Below the pieces are notes generated by a model. That model did not search any database, was not told the DNA's origin, and worked only from the letters and a program-made list of their open reading frames with translations. Below, piece by piece: positions 33,283 to 45,329 of a stretch of 64,000 nt of DNA. Positions within the stretch are counted from its first letter, which is position 1, and each line of letters starts with the position of its first letter. A program made the translations under genes and the position numbers. The stretch comes from Telmatactis stephensoni (lineage: Eukaryota > Cnidaria > Anthozoa > Actiniaria > Isophelliidae): NCBI GenBank assembly GCA_029948255.1, contig JALIZF010001907.1, positions 874,001 to 938,000 on the forward strand. The letters are read 5' to 3'.

Positions 33283-33746
33283 CAATAGAGCATATCACTG
33301 GTTTAATTTCCATAGGGAACGTATCAAGTTATCAAGAACCTCAAGAGAATGCATTCCTCGAGAGTGATGATTTAGAAACGAGTACAGAATCTCAGAATAA
33401 CTGCCCAGTTCATAACTCACACGAAACGGGAACATTTTCATATCCATCCAAACAAAAGACAACGAAAGCGCAAGACACATATCACCACCATCAATTGGGC
33501 ATCAGCTCAAGACCACCTTTGGGAACATTTTCACATCCATCCAAACAAAAGACAACGAAAGCCCAAGACACATATCATCACCATCAGTTGGGCATCAGTT
33601 CAAGACCACCTTTGCCTGCTTGTCAGGAATACTACACAGTAGAGACATCGCTTGACAGACAAGAAAGAATAAAGACGTTGTTAGCGAAACAAACTCATCT
33701 TCTGTCTAAAATCATGAAGAAAACGGAAGATGAAAATTCAGTATAA
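29129..33746 (+). CDS. Unrecognised disordered, probably nuclear protein, 887 aa (motif paralogue A)
   Basis: I do not recognise this protein. Exons: 29129-29180, 30018-30175, 30437-32459, 33316-33746; all borders are AG/GT and the phases agree to give 887 residues plus stop. The first intron of the large ORF (30176-30436, 261 bp) has no in-frame stop, so retention would still be translatable. Residues 31-48 carry GGVAYDHETLPKIVAVHS, almost repeated in the convergent gene at 37-39 kb. The long exon 3 product is Ser/Thr/Glu/Lys-rich and low in complexity. It has a SUMO-consensus-like VKVEP near residue 470 and a basic nuclear-localisation-like stretch (TKRPRKSLPRKLKL). The last exon encodes two tandem 31-residue repeats (about residues 782-843) and a short amphipathic C terminus (ERIKTLLAKQTHLLSKIMKK). 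No membrane segment or signal peptide is seen. Nuclear location is inference. Confidence 0.75.
29480..29840. repeat. Dispersed repeat, copy near 29.5 kb
   Basis: GGCTTCTAAAATCATTATGG, AGTGTCGCCAT and a GCCATTTTTGAAAATTGTC block occur in the same order as similar blocks at 34345-34560. It lies in the first coding intron of the 887-aa gene. Confidence 0.5.
32577..32729. mobile_element. 153-bp palindromic MITE in last intron of the 887-aa gene
   Basis: GAAGGGTTCCCTGTGAAAAT at the left pairs with ATTTTCACAGTGAACCCTTC at the right, continuing through GACCTAAGTGACT. Confidence 0.8.
32974..33230. mobile_element. 257-bp palindromic MITE in last intron of the 887-aa gene
   Basis: CAAGAGACCATAATACTGAG at the left pairs with CTTAGTATTATGGTCTCTTG at the right. 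The arms run about 110 bases, including CTTCGCCATCGCGCGCGCAA. Confidence 0.85.
33253..33283. repeat. (GAT)n microsatellite 33 bases before an exon
   Basis: About ten GAT triplets directly after the 257-bp palindrome and just before the acceptor at 33314-33315. Confidence 0.9.
33428..33613 (+). repeat. 93-bp tandem duplication inside coding exon 4
   Basis: GGGAACATTTTCA recurs at 33428 and 33521. The two 93-base units differ at only a few positions and encode two 31-residue repeats rich in Lys, Thr and His (SKQKTTKAQDTYHHHQLGIS). In frame, so the protein is lengthened, not broken. Confidence 0.95.
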
Positions 33747-34319
33747 CAATGAAGTCCATAGGAGGTAAGAAGGATATTATGAATCAGTATGACTCAGTAT
33801 GTGTCTATGCGTCAGTATGTGTCTGTGCTGTGGTTTATTTTGTTTCTACTGTTTTAAAGTTTTCTAAGGATGTCTTTAAGGTTGGATTTTGGGTATTATG
33901 GTGTTAATTACAGTCTGATTACATCTAGTTGTCTCTGACTGAAACCTTAATAGATCTAGATGTTTAGCAAAATGTCACCTGAACCCTTCATCAGTATAGT
34001 TGTTAGCATGAGGAAATTCAAACAAAACAAACACGCTCAGGTGCACGTGCTCGCGCACAGGAGGGTAGTATAGATGTCAGGGATGATAATTCTGTCATTT
34101 CCTGCGTTTATGTCTTTGTTGGCCTGACGCCACGCTTCGAGAAAAATCCTTCGAATGTAGTTGTCATTTTCCACTATTGTCGTCTTGTCGAAATCAAAAT
34201 AGTGGTCTGCCTCGTGTTCATGTTGGATAATTCTTGTTGTGCGTAACATCTTTGTTTTGTTAGAATTTCTCACGCTAACAATTCATGTAACAACTAAACT
34301 GAAAGTCATATTATCTATA

Positions 34320-34590
34320 GACGACTTTAAAAAATGGCAGGCGAGATGAAGGCCTCCAAAATCATCATGGCATCAAATGAGTCTAAGTATATCCTGTATA
34401 ATGCACAGAAAATAGGATATTTCAAAAGAAGTGGGATACATCGTCTTTGATAGCAATAGAAGTGTCGCCATGCTTATTTACTGGTAACGAGGCCTTTGTG
34501 GCCTCATTCTCATGTACTAGGCCGCCAATTTTGAAAGTCGTCTATTGCCGCGGTTTCATATCTCGCTCTTAAAAATGTTATCAATATGGT
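34320..34590. repeat. Dispersed repeat, copy near 34.4 kb
   Basis: Contains GGCCTCCAAAATCATCATGGCATCAAA, AAGTGTCGCCATG and GCCAATTTTGAAAGTCGTC, which parallel 29488-29815 in the same order. Confidence 0.5.
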
Positions 34591-36078
34591 AACCATTGAT
34601 GTGTGCGTTGAAGTACTAAAGTTAAATGTACTTAAAGTGCTATACTAAATGTTCAAATCTGATGAGACCGCGACCTATCCTTATAAAAATCCTGAAGTGG
34701 TTTGAGGTTGATGGTTTTAAAATGGGAATCTTATTGAGCAAGGTACTTTGCGGCTTTCCAGCCACTATGGCCATGCAGCCCCGAAAAAATCAGTCATCCA
34801 AATTGATCACGTTCATTTATTGAAGTTTTTGTTCTCTGTTGATTTCATTAAACGAACGTCTTTTTGTCTTCATTTCTGAACCATCTGTCAAGTTTGATAA
34901 ATACTGACAGCAGTTTTGATTGCTACAATCATTTTCAAATGCCACTTTCCCATGTGTATTCAATTCAGTACAGTATTTTATGGGAAGTGTGGGCGAGGGA
35001 AAGCTGACGTGGTCCTTTTGTCATTTAATTGCAGGTGTTTTCTCATTCACCTTTCAGCTTCTTTCTAAACTCGCTTGATCACTTCGGCCTTTATAGTTCT
35101 GTTTGTAGTTTTTTCTTTCTGAAAACACTTACAGTACAGGCAGGATCTTTAAATCGCTTTTTATAGACAGCCGTGTGCATGCAATAAGTGAATATTTGCC
35201 TTTCTGCGTGCAGTGTTTTCACACTTTCAAGGGTTAGGCAAAGACAAAGCAGGGAGGTCCCTGGACAAACACATGAACACCTCTTAAGAGCTGTTTTTTC
35301 AGCCCCTTCGGCTTACGTCAGTGGGACTAATTCAATGTGTGACGTGCACTCAGTTATGCTGATTATCGTGGGACTTTATATCCATGCTTTACGTCAAACA
35401 ATTATTGTTGCTGTTCTCGCAAAATCCTGTGTTAACGTTCCTGGTATAGTTATAGTAAGTTAGCTGACTACAGGACTCTTTACAGAAGTTGGTTTCTAGA
35501 AGTGATTTAAAAATATATTAAAAGTAAATATTTATGATTAACCATTAATGAATTGATAGCGGTTTATACCATAATTGCCACTTTGGTCAGTCAAATATTA
35601 TTTTTAACAAATAGAAATAATTCTTGTTGAAAATGCACCTTTGAATTCGTCAGTTTATAACCGCTTCGTACTTTGTAATTCAGTCTATTAACTGAAAATT
35701 TTGAGCAGATTAAAATGCGGTTTTGTTTTCATCGTCTAACTATTTCTTTTCTCTAATTCATAATCCTATATAATCCGTGAGACAATATACTACACGTACC
35801 TACGCCGCCAACAACTCTTCACCTGGTCATTACACACTTATCGCACGTAAATTGCGAAATGGACGCATTTGCATAACGAGGGAACGTGTCAGGAAACATT
35901 TTTTCCTGTCCAAAGCATTTTCTAGTCACTCTGGCTGAAGATGATAATCTTTATTTTATTTGTTTTAAAAACCCTCCCTTTAAAACAAATGCCGAAAATT
36001 GACGCCCTTGTCAATACATTTGAGAAGAAATTTTGGCGTGGATCGCAAGCAAAAAATTGTACGACAAACAAATAATGG

Positions 36079-36262
36079 TTCTTTCTTTCTTTTCTATTCT
36101 TTCTTTTTCTTTCTTTCTTTCATTTTTTCTTCCTTCCTTCCTTTCTTTCTTTCTTTCTTCCTTTCTATCTATCTATCTTTCTTTTTTCTCAGTCTTTCTT
36201 TCCTTCTGTCTGTCTTTCTTTACTTTCATTCTTTTCTTTCTTTTTTTTCTTTTTCACACACA
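36079..36262. repeat. (TTTC)n-type microsatellite, interrupted
   Basis: CTTT/CTTC/CTAT tetranucleotides with interruptions. The Ser/Phe/Leu-rich readings across it are not genes. Confidence 0.9.
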
Positions 36263-37359
36263 CGAAAAAAAGCCAAGCCACCGACCGAGTTCATCAAAAA
36301 AGGCTGTTTTCGAAAACCATTTGTTCTATTGGCCGTTTCATGCGCATTTGATCATATTTCATATAGATATATAAGCAATAAATAGTACTAAGCATTGCTC
36401 TGGAAGTTTCGTGCTGGAAGTTCCGCCGTGGTTTAAATGGGCTAAGTGGATATAAGTGAAATCAATCAGTTCTGACTTGGTTTTGAGTGAGAACTTTATC
36501 ACTTGAATATTCATACTTCTTTTGCAGAAAGTTATTGTATTGGCTTTGAGAGATAATAAGATTGTGATTTTTTTCCTATGAATGTTTGTACGTGAAGCCC
36601 TTAGGGATTTGAATGATAAAGAAGGGAGTTTCTAGACTAAATGTAGTTTCATTCTCAGCATGCTTGGCGGTTCGTAATATAGTTTGAAATCATTTTGTGG
36701 TTTGATCTCTCTCACGTATCTTGGATACCAAATCATCTTATGCAATATTAAAACAAAATCTTTTATTTGAGAACATATTTCTTTTTCATAAATATTCTCT
36801 TATTTACAAATACTATCTGAAAGTCTTTTATATATTTCTAGTTATCATTTTTTCAATTTCTTCTTTAAAATTTGTATAACTTTGTACAAGTTTTAGAATC
36901 ATCACCAGAAACGTCCTTTAAAACTGAATTTAACGAGTAAAACACTCAAGCACAAGCGCATGCATCACTGATTTTTAGTTTCAAATATTCTCATCTTAAC
37001 AAATATTGAGCTTGTTATTTTCGTCAAAAATGTCATAAATAATTTTATAACTTAAAAGCGATGCTGCACAATCACATCTCAACTCCACAAATTGTAAAAT
37101 CCTACTTTGAACTCAGTGGAACAACAAGTCTATGAAAGAATAACGAAATGGGACTTGGATCAATCGATTTCCAGTAAAATATCGGGTTCAATAAAACAAT
37201 TATTTCATCCTTACATTATTTTGGATTAGTAAGGAAGTCAGATAATGGAATATAAATAATAATGACAACAAAATATATGTATATGTATGTATATACCTAA
37301 TCCAAGCCACATTCCGTTTTTCTATGTTTCAGTCACGTTTTAAAGAACTTCTAATGTTT

Positions 37360-39299
37360 TTAGGAAGAATCGTATCCTCTAATACTAGAAACACTACGAA
37401 TATTCTTTTGTGTGATCTTCTGACATCGTGTTGTCTGTACGTCACCGGATTCCGTGGTCAAATCTTCCATTACAGCTACAATGTCACATTGGCTTCCACT
37501 GCTACTGGATTGCTCGTGATCAAAACCCTGAAGGTCAACGCCTTCGGGTAGTTTTTGTCCTGTTGACTCCTCTAGTTTTAGTATCTTCTTCATCAAAACT
37601 ACCTCTAAGCTACTTAACAACTTTCTCTTCCACTTTTTTTGTTCTTTTTCTAGTTTTTCACGAGTGTTCAGTAGCTTTTCACAAAGTTCATCCATATTCA
37701 TTGTCTTTCTTGGTCTACCGGCGGCCGCTTCATTAGTGATCTTTTGTATCGATGGATTTTGAGGGTTGTTTTGGAGTTGTTGAGTTATGTAGTGTAGAAG
37801 AATTTCTTTGTAGTTTGTAGGCTTTCCATGAGCGTCCAATTGCAATGCAGGCATGTCGTGAGGATCGATCTTTCCTTGGATCTTTTCCATCTCATTTGAT
37901 ACTCTTGGTAAACTGTTATCTACACGTTTCGTTACGTGGGTTACAATAACCTCATCATCATCTTCATCCTGGGAAGGTTCCAATTTCGCACTTGCTTCCA
38001 CCTTTTTCTAAGAAAAGAAACACCAGACCATTTAGAATTCATAAAACAAAATCCACTGTTAATGGTATCACTAAACTATTTAGTTTCGTCCAAAATGACG
38101 CTAGCGCTTTAAATGACCGGATAATCATGGTGGAAACGATGAAGGGAAATTATGTTTGGCCATGCGTCACCACTGAGGCTTTTTCCATGAGTTGGACAAC
38201 TCCATATCCGTCAGTTAAAACTAGCAATAATACACGTAGCAATTAATGTTGTCAGTGAAACTCACCTGTTTTGGAAGACCATAAGCTTTCATATCGTCAG
38301 GAGTCATAACTTTTAATAAACCTTCCCCGCCATCATAAGGCCCTTCTTCTGGTATAGATTCAGGACTTGGTGGCCACCATTTATGTTCGTCCTTAACTTT
38401 ATTTTCAAGAGCAGCTGTTTCCCCAGTAGCCTTAATTGTCTTATATGTCGATCCATCAATTTTAGCTTCGACGTGTTGTTGTGTTCGGCGTTCATTGTCA
38501 GGACGTCCTTTTCTAGGAACTGAATGGATACCGATGACTTTTGGAAGAGTGTCGTGGTCGATGGCAACACCACCATTTGATCCATGAAATGTAAAATTTA
38601 AGTTTCTTTTAGGTGTAAAACGAAGATCACTATTGTCAATGAAAGTCGTCGTTTCGTGTTGAATTTGTCCATTGTAATATTTGCCTCTAGTGTTTTCTTT
38701 GGGTCGATAAAAGCTTTTGAAATCATCCTCGTCGATGTAGCAGTTTCCTTCTTCATCATGTACTTTCGTTCCATCACAACTTTTATAAAATCTATAAGGC
38801 ATTCCACGAAATTGTCTTTTCATAGAAAGTTCTAGACCAGCCTGCTTATAATCCCCGTCTCTCAATGTCTCGTGCTGTTTGCTTTTCATAACAAAGCTGC
38901 CTGACGATGATTCGACTCCCAAATTTTGGAGAACTTGTCGATAAACCCATTCTTTTTTCATGGCAAGACCTCGTTTAATGATGCTCATTTGGAAATCTGC
39001 TTCAGATATTTCCTCCTTCATGAAGAACGGCGAATCCATTCGTTTTCTTTTCTCGGCGGTTGGCGAACTGCGGGTATTGTCACGGCAAGGTCTTTTCATG
39101 CCTAAGCCTGGCTTAGACTCCAAGTCTTTCTTAAAGCAGTTTAAAGAATCATTTCTTTCCATGGCTGATATGTGGAGGCCAGAATTCTCGAACGAGGGAA
39201 ATTTGTTGTGTGGGAAAACCATTTCTGCGTTAGCGAAGTTGGAAGTATGTGGTTCTGTCGGCAGCGACTGAAGCTTTCCTGTAGAGATTTCTAAGACAG
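37360..39299 (-). CDS. Unrecognised probably nuclear protein (motif paralogue B), two main coding exons
   Basis: I do not recognise this protein. Two coding exons are clear: 39299-38266 (starts in phase 1 after TTTTTCAG, ends in phase 0 at CAG|GTGAGT) and 38007-37360 (phase 0, ends in a stop). With the candidate first exon at 55846-55798 the model is 576 residues. Otherwise translation could begin at an internal Met such as the one in AEMVFPHNKF. Features in order: a bipartite nuclear-localisation-like signal (KRPCRDN...AEKRKR); a SUMO-like FMKEEI; a well-ordered-looking segment around SIIKRGLAMKKEWVYRQVLQ; and the motif GGVAIDHDTLPKVIGIHS (38521-38574) shared with the convergent upstream gene. 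In the second exon, a single AT-hook-like AGRPRKT is followed by a charged coiled-coil (LEKEQKKWKRKLLSSLEVV). Gene 3 ends 3.6 kb away in convergent orientation. Confidence 0.75.
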
Positions 39300-39302
39300 C
39301 TG

Positions 39303-42300
39303 AAAAAGAAAACAAAAATAATTTGAATAAATATCATAATCCTTAAAAAATATCACTAGCTGCATTTTTTTCCTGTAATTTTGCTATCGAACCTGAGTCA
39401 AAATTATCCCAAAGGCTCAGTTAAGGCCGTCGTGCTGTAATGTTATTTGTCATATCCAAAAAAAGAAATAAATGCATTTCAGCAGAAATATTCCTGAAAA
39501 AGAACTTACTTTGTCCTCAAATCCCCAGAGCTAATTCAGATATCACTGATCGACACAGAGAAAAGCGTTTTCAAATTAGTGAACAGTATATGTGGAGCAG
39601 TAAGTGATCGACTGAATGAATTCTAATACTCTGTGCTATTTTATATGGGGTCACAAAGCGGTACGTGCTTCGAAACAATGACTTGTTATGCAGACCGGTC
39701 ACGTAGTGATTGTAGCAACGTGAAGGCTCAACCACGCTACGTGATACAATGGCTGTCAGGTCTCACTATTTATATCACACACACACAACCTATCAAATTC
39801 GAATTTTCTTAACGTTCTTTTAACCTGTGGGAAACGAAAATAAACATTTACGGTCCCCTAAAACCGACAAAAATTATTTTCAGCAAAAATTTCGCAGGCT
39901 CATTATTTACCCCCCAGAAAGTCGTTCGCGGAAACTGAAAATGGTCCCCGAAAAATCGACAATTTATTTTCGACAAAAATTTCAGTCTAAACTATGTAGT
40001 CCAAAAATCCTCCTTTTTGTCGAAAAAAATAATCTTATTTCCGAGCGGTATATATTTCAATTTTGGATTTTAATATGTTCAATTGTGGAAAAAATGCGAT
40101 AAAATTTTGCCACGTTGATAGCTTGGAAATCTACGATCGCTCATTTCCTTCGGTTCAACGGACGCTTAAGATCAATCCACAAGCGACCACCGGTTCATGA
40201 CGAAATTCTTGATCGACTTAGATGGCATTGTGTACCAGCGCTGTTTTCACGTTCTCCCTAACCAAAGGTCAACAGCAGTCTTTATGAATCCGCATTCAAT
40301 ATTATAACGTCAGCGAGTTAAAAATGGCACAATTAATATTCAAAAAATTAAATTTTTTATTAGATTTATTTTTACGGTATTTATTTTTATTATTGCCTTC
40401 TTTAGCTTCGAGCAATTTGTAACAATTATTCAAGCACATAGCAACAAAATATTTGGATGAGCGACGTGTGGGCGAGAGCAGCGACTGTACGTCTATTTAC
40501 CGTACAGTCTGAACCCGGCACACTTAAATGTAGAAATTGATTACGTTTATGGTAGCAGCAACATAGCCACTGAAAGAAACTCTAAAAAACGGTCCATAAA
40601 AATTTTCCAATTATCAAGGTACTCTTTTGACATGCTTTTGCAATTTGTAAACAAAGTTCTGTACGTGACAATATTGACACTCTGTTCACGCTTTATCAGG
40701 TTCTCGAGAATGACACTAGGTAGCTTTTTCATAGGTTAACTGAACTATTTTTAGTTTCTGGCTCGCTTTATTTAGCGTTTACTCGAATATAAAGGACCTG
40801 CTAATTCTACCACGATACTGCTTACTGACCTAAAAAGATGATTAGTTACACTCTTATTGGCTGATTAAATTTCCCGCGTTTTGTTGACAGACTCCTTAAT
40901 CTCTCCAAGTGTCGATCAATGACAAAGATTTCGTGATATTTTGTGATATTAATCACAGCGTACGGAAAGCAAGATAACAGAAACAGCGTAAAAAATAAAA
41001 AATAAATATAGATCTCTAAGTATAGACAGCTCTTCAATAAAACCTGATCTTTAAAATCACGTGCCCGACTATACAGCATCACGTGCAGTGAAAATGCAGC
41101 AAACTATACCAATTGAAACATTCTAATAAGTGAGAATTAGTAGCAAAAACATTGATTTTTAAAGCAGTGACATGTTTTAGTTACTCAAAGATGCATTATA
41201 AGGTTGTAGGGTTGCTGTATACTTGATGTTTTATCAACTTCGTGACACGGAAAACTATCGAGACATGAGGAAATTTATGCAATTCCAAAGGAATGACAGA
41301 CTCGATGGAAATAACTACAAGTCTACATCAAACATACAATCAAAAACTAAGGAGGATCCAAACTAAGGGATTTTTAATTAGACAGATAAGGTTATATAAG
41401 GCTGTCGACGAAATTTCTGAAAGTTACAGTCACTTTACACAGTCAATTTTTTGTCGCGCAAATAAAGAAAGCGAGGTGACCGAGTCACACAGTCAAAACA
41501 TTTTTGTCACGCAAATAGAGGAAATGAGATGACCGGAAGTGAGATACACCAGCACGCGGAACGTTATGGGTGTCACGAAATCGAAAAAAACTCTTTTCCC
41601 CCACATAATGACGGACTTTACGCATAATATTTCATTGAGTAAGAACATATTACAGCTAGAATATTTTTACTGTGAACCACTTGGTTGTGGGATCACGTTT
41701 TCAAAGTCGTGAAATGTCGTGACTGACGCTACCTAAAATTGCTTATTTCAAAAGAATTTGTTGATTTTCCAGCAAATTCCATCCAGCCACCAGTCCTAAA
41801 AATTACTTTGATTAAAAGAGCTTAGAAATGATAACGATACAGCAGAGTTCTATTGAATTAATGGAGGGTTGTAGCCCTAAGGCTTGCCCATAATAGGCCG
41901 ACTCATTCACATTTATGATGAATAACAAGACTCTAAAATCGAAACCAATTAAAGTACATACAAAAAAAAAACGAAAATTTAAAATCCATAACTTTCTTGA
42001 TGACCAAAGTGAAAAAATCTTAATTCACTATCCGAATTTTCTGGAAAGTTAAACCACCTGTATTTATTCCAATATTATTTTATTATTAATTGAGTCTTAC
42101 GCGCATATATTATTTTAATTTTTTTGTTCTTTTTAACAAAATGTTTCCAACAGCTAAAGTGAAATTTACTTGTTAAAAAGTCCCGCAACTTGGGCGCCAT
42201 TTAGAAAAACGCGGATTTGATTAATTTCGAAACCCTAAAACACTTGCCCGCAACTGAGTATACTGTATTTTACTGGAAATTTCACTCGAGTTTCATTCAT

Positions 42301-44500
42301 CCAAATTCTACTTTCCGTGACTGAACAGCGAAAAGTCAACAGAATGGTCCATTGAAAACATTAAATATGTATGAGCACTTTGGTTTTGAATGACAGGAAA
42401 GAGAGGAAAAAAATTTTGATCTAACTCGAAGGACAAAACACGGAATTTTGATCCCACCCTGATCAGCTTTTAAAACAACTCCGTCTTTGAAAACCTTTTC
42501 TATAGAAAGATTTGTATCGATTTACACGCACTTTGTTATTCAGTACAATAATCTTGTTAGTATAACACGAGAAATATTTGCAAACATTGGTGCTTAGTAA
42601 ATGTAACACTACAATGGCAAAGTTCTAAAAATCACACCTTGAAATCAGTTCTAAATAGGTTGAAAAATATAGATTGGTTGGTTATAACTTGGTTGCAACT
42701 TGTTAATCAGTTTTGGTACACTTTGATCGACTTAGAAAAATTGATGTACTATCGAGAATTACATTGATTTACCCCAATTTTAGTTTTCCAAAAATTAAAA
42801 TGCTAAATGTAATAGTTCTTTATGTACCTTTAGGGTTGTTCTTGGAAACCGACCGCCTAACGCGTATTCTCTTTGCTTTCCTTTCGCGTTGAACTATCAA
42901 TGCCTCCCTGTTCATTTTGCGTCCGTTGTCCACCACTACAGCCTATTCATTCAACGCGCTCTTAAAAGTCGTATGGTTCACAGTCTATATCACTAAATCG
43001 CTCTAATGAATCAACCAATGAGGAACGAGCATGAGGCACATTGCGTGTTGTCACAGAAGACTTGACAGTCGGTAACATCAGCTCACCCGCTAGGATTCTA
43101 CGCGCGACGCACGAAAGTTTCAAAAACGAATACAAACTTGTGTCAAACATGAGACAGAAACACTAACAGTACAAGCGTTTAAGTTTCTGTGTCTTTTTGT
43201 AAATCCGTGAGATCATGGAAGGATTTTTTTGAGGTGCAAAAATTGCCACCCCTTAAAATATTGCTATTAGCGGTTCATTGTGTTCAGCTGTCACTTCGAT
43301 CACAAATGATAAGATTTAATGACAGCAAATAATATTAAACTTATATTCAATTTATAAGCATTTTACATCTACACGCCGCAAAAACCAACCTTTATCAGTT
43401 AACACAAAATGATTTTCAAACTGATGTTGCCTTCCGGCAATTATCAATTTTTCTCTTTCTGGTCTCCTATCAGAGTAAGTCCCATGGAGCTTTTCTGTTA
43501 TGAAATAAAATCAGCAGGGCCTGGCATTTAGGACAAGCAAGACTGTTGTTTGGAATAATAACATAATTTCACGTTTGTATAGTCACGGAAGGAAAACGGA
43601 TATAACGATTTTGTCGAAAGAATGCAATAGAGTTATCAGAAGTTATCTAAGATACTATTACAAGGCACGCAAACTTACACCTTCACGCTAAAAAGAAAAT
43701 TATCTAATAATGCTCCACTGGCCAGGAAAAGTTTAAGTTAAGTTTATTTTTTTCTAAAAAAAATTACGTTGTGGTGGTCTTATGAAATGCAAAAACTATA
43801 ACGACAAAGATGTTGCTACTAACATGCACGGAGATTCACCAAACTCCGCCTTCTCTTTAATTGCCTAAACAGTAAACACATTATGATTTCGTGTTATCGT
43901 TAATGCCCTATTTTTGCCATTAGAATGCTCAACTTGGAAAATAATGGCGTTTCCTCACAATTAACGGTACTTGTTCCTGTCATCCTGTGATAAAGATTCC
44001 GTGACTTTTAATGATCGATAATGGTTTGCTAAACAAAGGTGTCACGATTAGTAGCAACTAGATGATCAATGCTTTTATGTGTAAACACCATTTAATTCAG
44101 CTGCAACACCTCTTAAATAACGTCTTCCATTCATACACTGATCATTCATCTCGATAATTTACTGACAACTTATATCGAGAGCCTGATTGCTTTCTCTATA
44201 GACAACGAAACCTTTCTCGACCAATACCCTGCGACCACCGGTAGCTAATTCCATTTATACACTGATCGCCGATAATTTCTATCGAGAGCCTGAGCTTTCT
44301 CCACAGATAGCGAAACCTCGATAGTGACCACCAATAGCTAATTGATTACTACTTCAGAACGAGCCAAACTTCCGTTTACTTGAACTTTTTTCGTCCCTGT
44401 AGGAAATGCAAAAACGTAGTAGGACATGAAAAACAAGGATCTACCTGATAAAATTCCTGTAAAGAACTTTATTACTTATTTCCTCAATACAAAATTAAAC
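39303..44500. other. Region with no supported gene
   Basis: AT-rich sequence. The only point of note is a donor-like AAAG|GTACAT on the minus strand at 42828. I see no conserved protein segment in it. Confidence 0.4.
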
Positions 44501-44552
44501 GGTCAGCGATAAAAATCCATGTTTTTGATTAGCTCCAGTAAAGCGGGCAACA

Positions 44553-44870
44553 GCAAACGGATCGATTAACGCAATGAGTAAAACCCTGATGAAGATAATG
44601 GTCACTGTTTTGTGATGCATGGTGTAAGAGAATGAACACAGTTGCACCAGTAAACAGATCAATTCACGCCAATGAATAAAACGCTGATGAAGATAATAGT
44701 TTTGTCTATTAACTCTGGATGCATGGTGTAAGAGAATGAACACAGTTGCACCAGCAAACAGATCAATTCACGCCAATGAATAAAACACTGATGAAGATAA
44801 TGGTTTTGTAAAGACGGACGATCTTTTCAAAGAAGATATGAAAACGATGCATAGTGTTTAGTAGAGAATG
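44553..44870. repeat. Tandem repeat, unit about 100 bp, three copies and a partial
   Basis: The GATC-AATT-ACGCCAATGAATAAAAC block starts at 44560, 44657 and 44761. Each is followed by CTGATGAAGATAAT and GCATGGTGTAAGAGAATGAACAC. A fourth, degraded partial ends near 44870. Confidence 0.9.
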
Positions 44871-45228
44871 AACACTGAGCTTTGCGCGTTTGTCAAGTTT
44901 CATTATTATTATAACTAAAACTCTTATTTTTGATATGGAAATTCACCTCGTAAAAGGGAGACGATTTCACTATATTGTCTGAAAACCTGAATAAATGTTA
45001 AAAAACTCAGTCAACTGATCACTGAGATGGTGGTTCAGAAAGGATATTCAGTTCTAACTCCGAGCATTGCCGTCACCCTCCTTAACTGTATTTATTAGAA
45101 ACCCTGAGGAGAATCTCCCAAATTTCTATCACTGAAAGTGTTAATATATCAACTACAAACTGTGAATTTTGGTGGGTGATGCATAAAAAAGTAGGCCCCA
45201 GGAAAACAAAAAATAAAGGATATCACTG

Positions 45229-45329
45229 TCACTTTTAAGACGATTAGCGCTAACCCAGGATTAAATCTAAAGAAAAAACATTCATTTTAACCCCGGATTA
45301 GCGTTAATCGACCTTCGAACACCCGGGCC
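45229..45329. mobile_element. MITE family D, copy 2
   Basis: GATTAGCGCTAACCC at the left pairs with GGATTAGCGTTAATC at the right. GGATTAAATCTAAAGAAAA is shared with 11451-11560. The right end CACCCGGGCC resembles the GGGCCC end of copy 1. Confidence 0.6.

Larger units (their letters stand above)
33747..37359. other. Convergent intergenic region
   Basis: 3.6 kb between the stop codons of the two motif paralogues. It contains a diverged dispersed repeat copy (34320-34590), a TTTC microsatellite (36079-36262) and both 3' untranslated regions. No gene is seen. Confidence 0.5.

Noticed and set aside
42962..43150. Minus-strand open frame with an ATG
   Set aside because: No donor in the right phase and no similarity to either neighbour.
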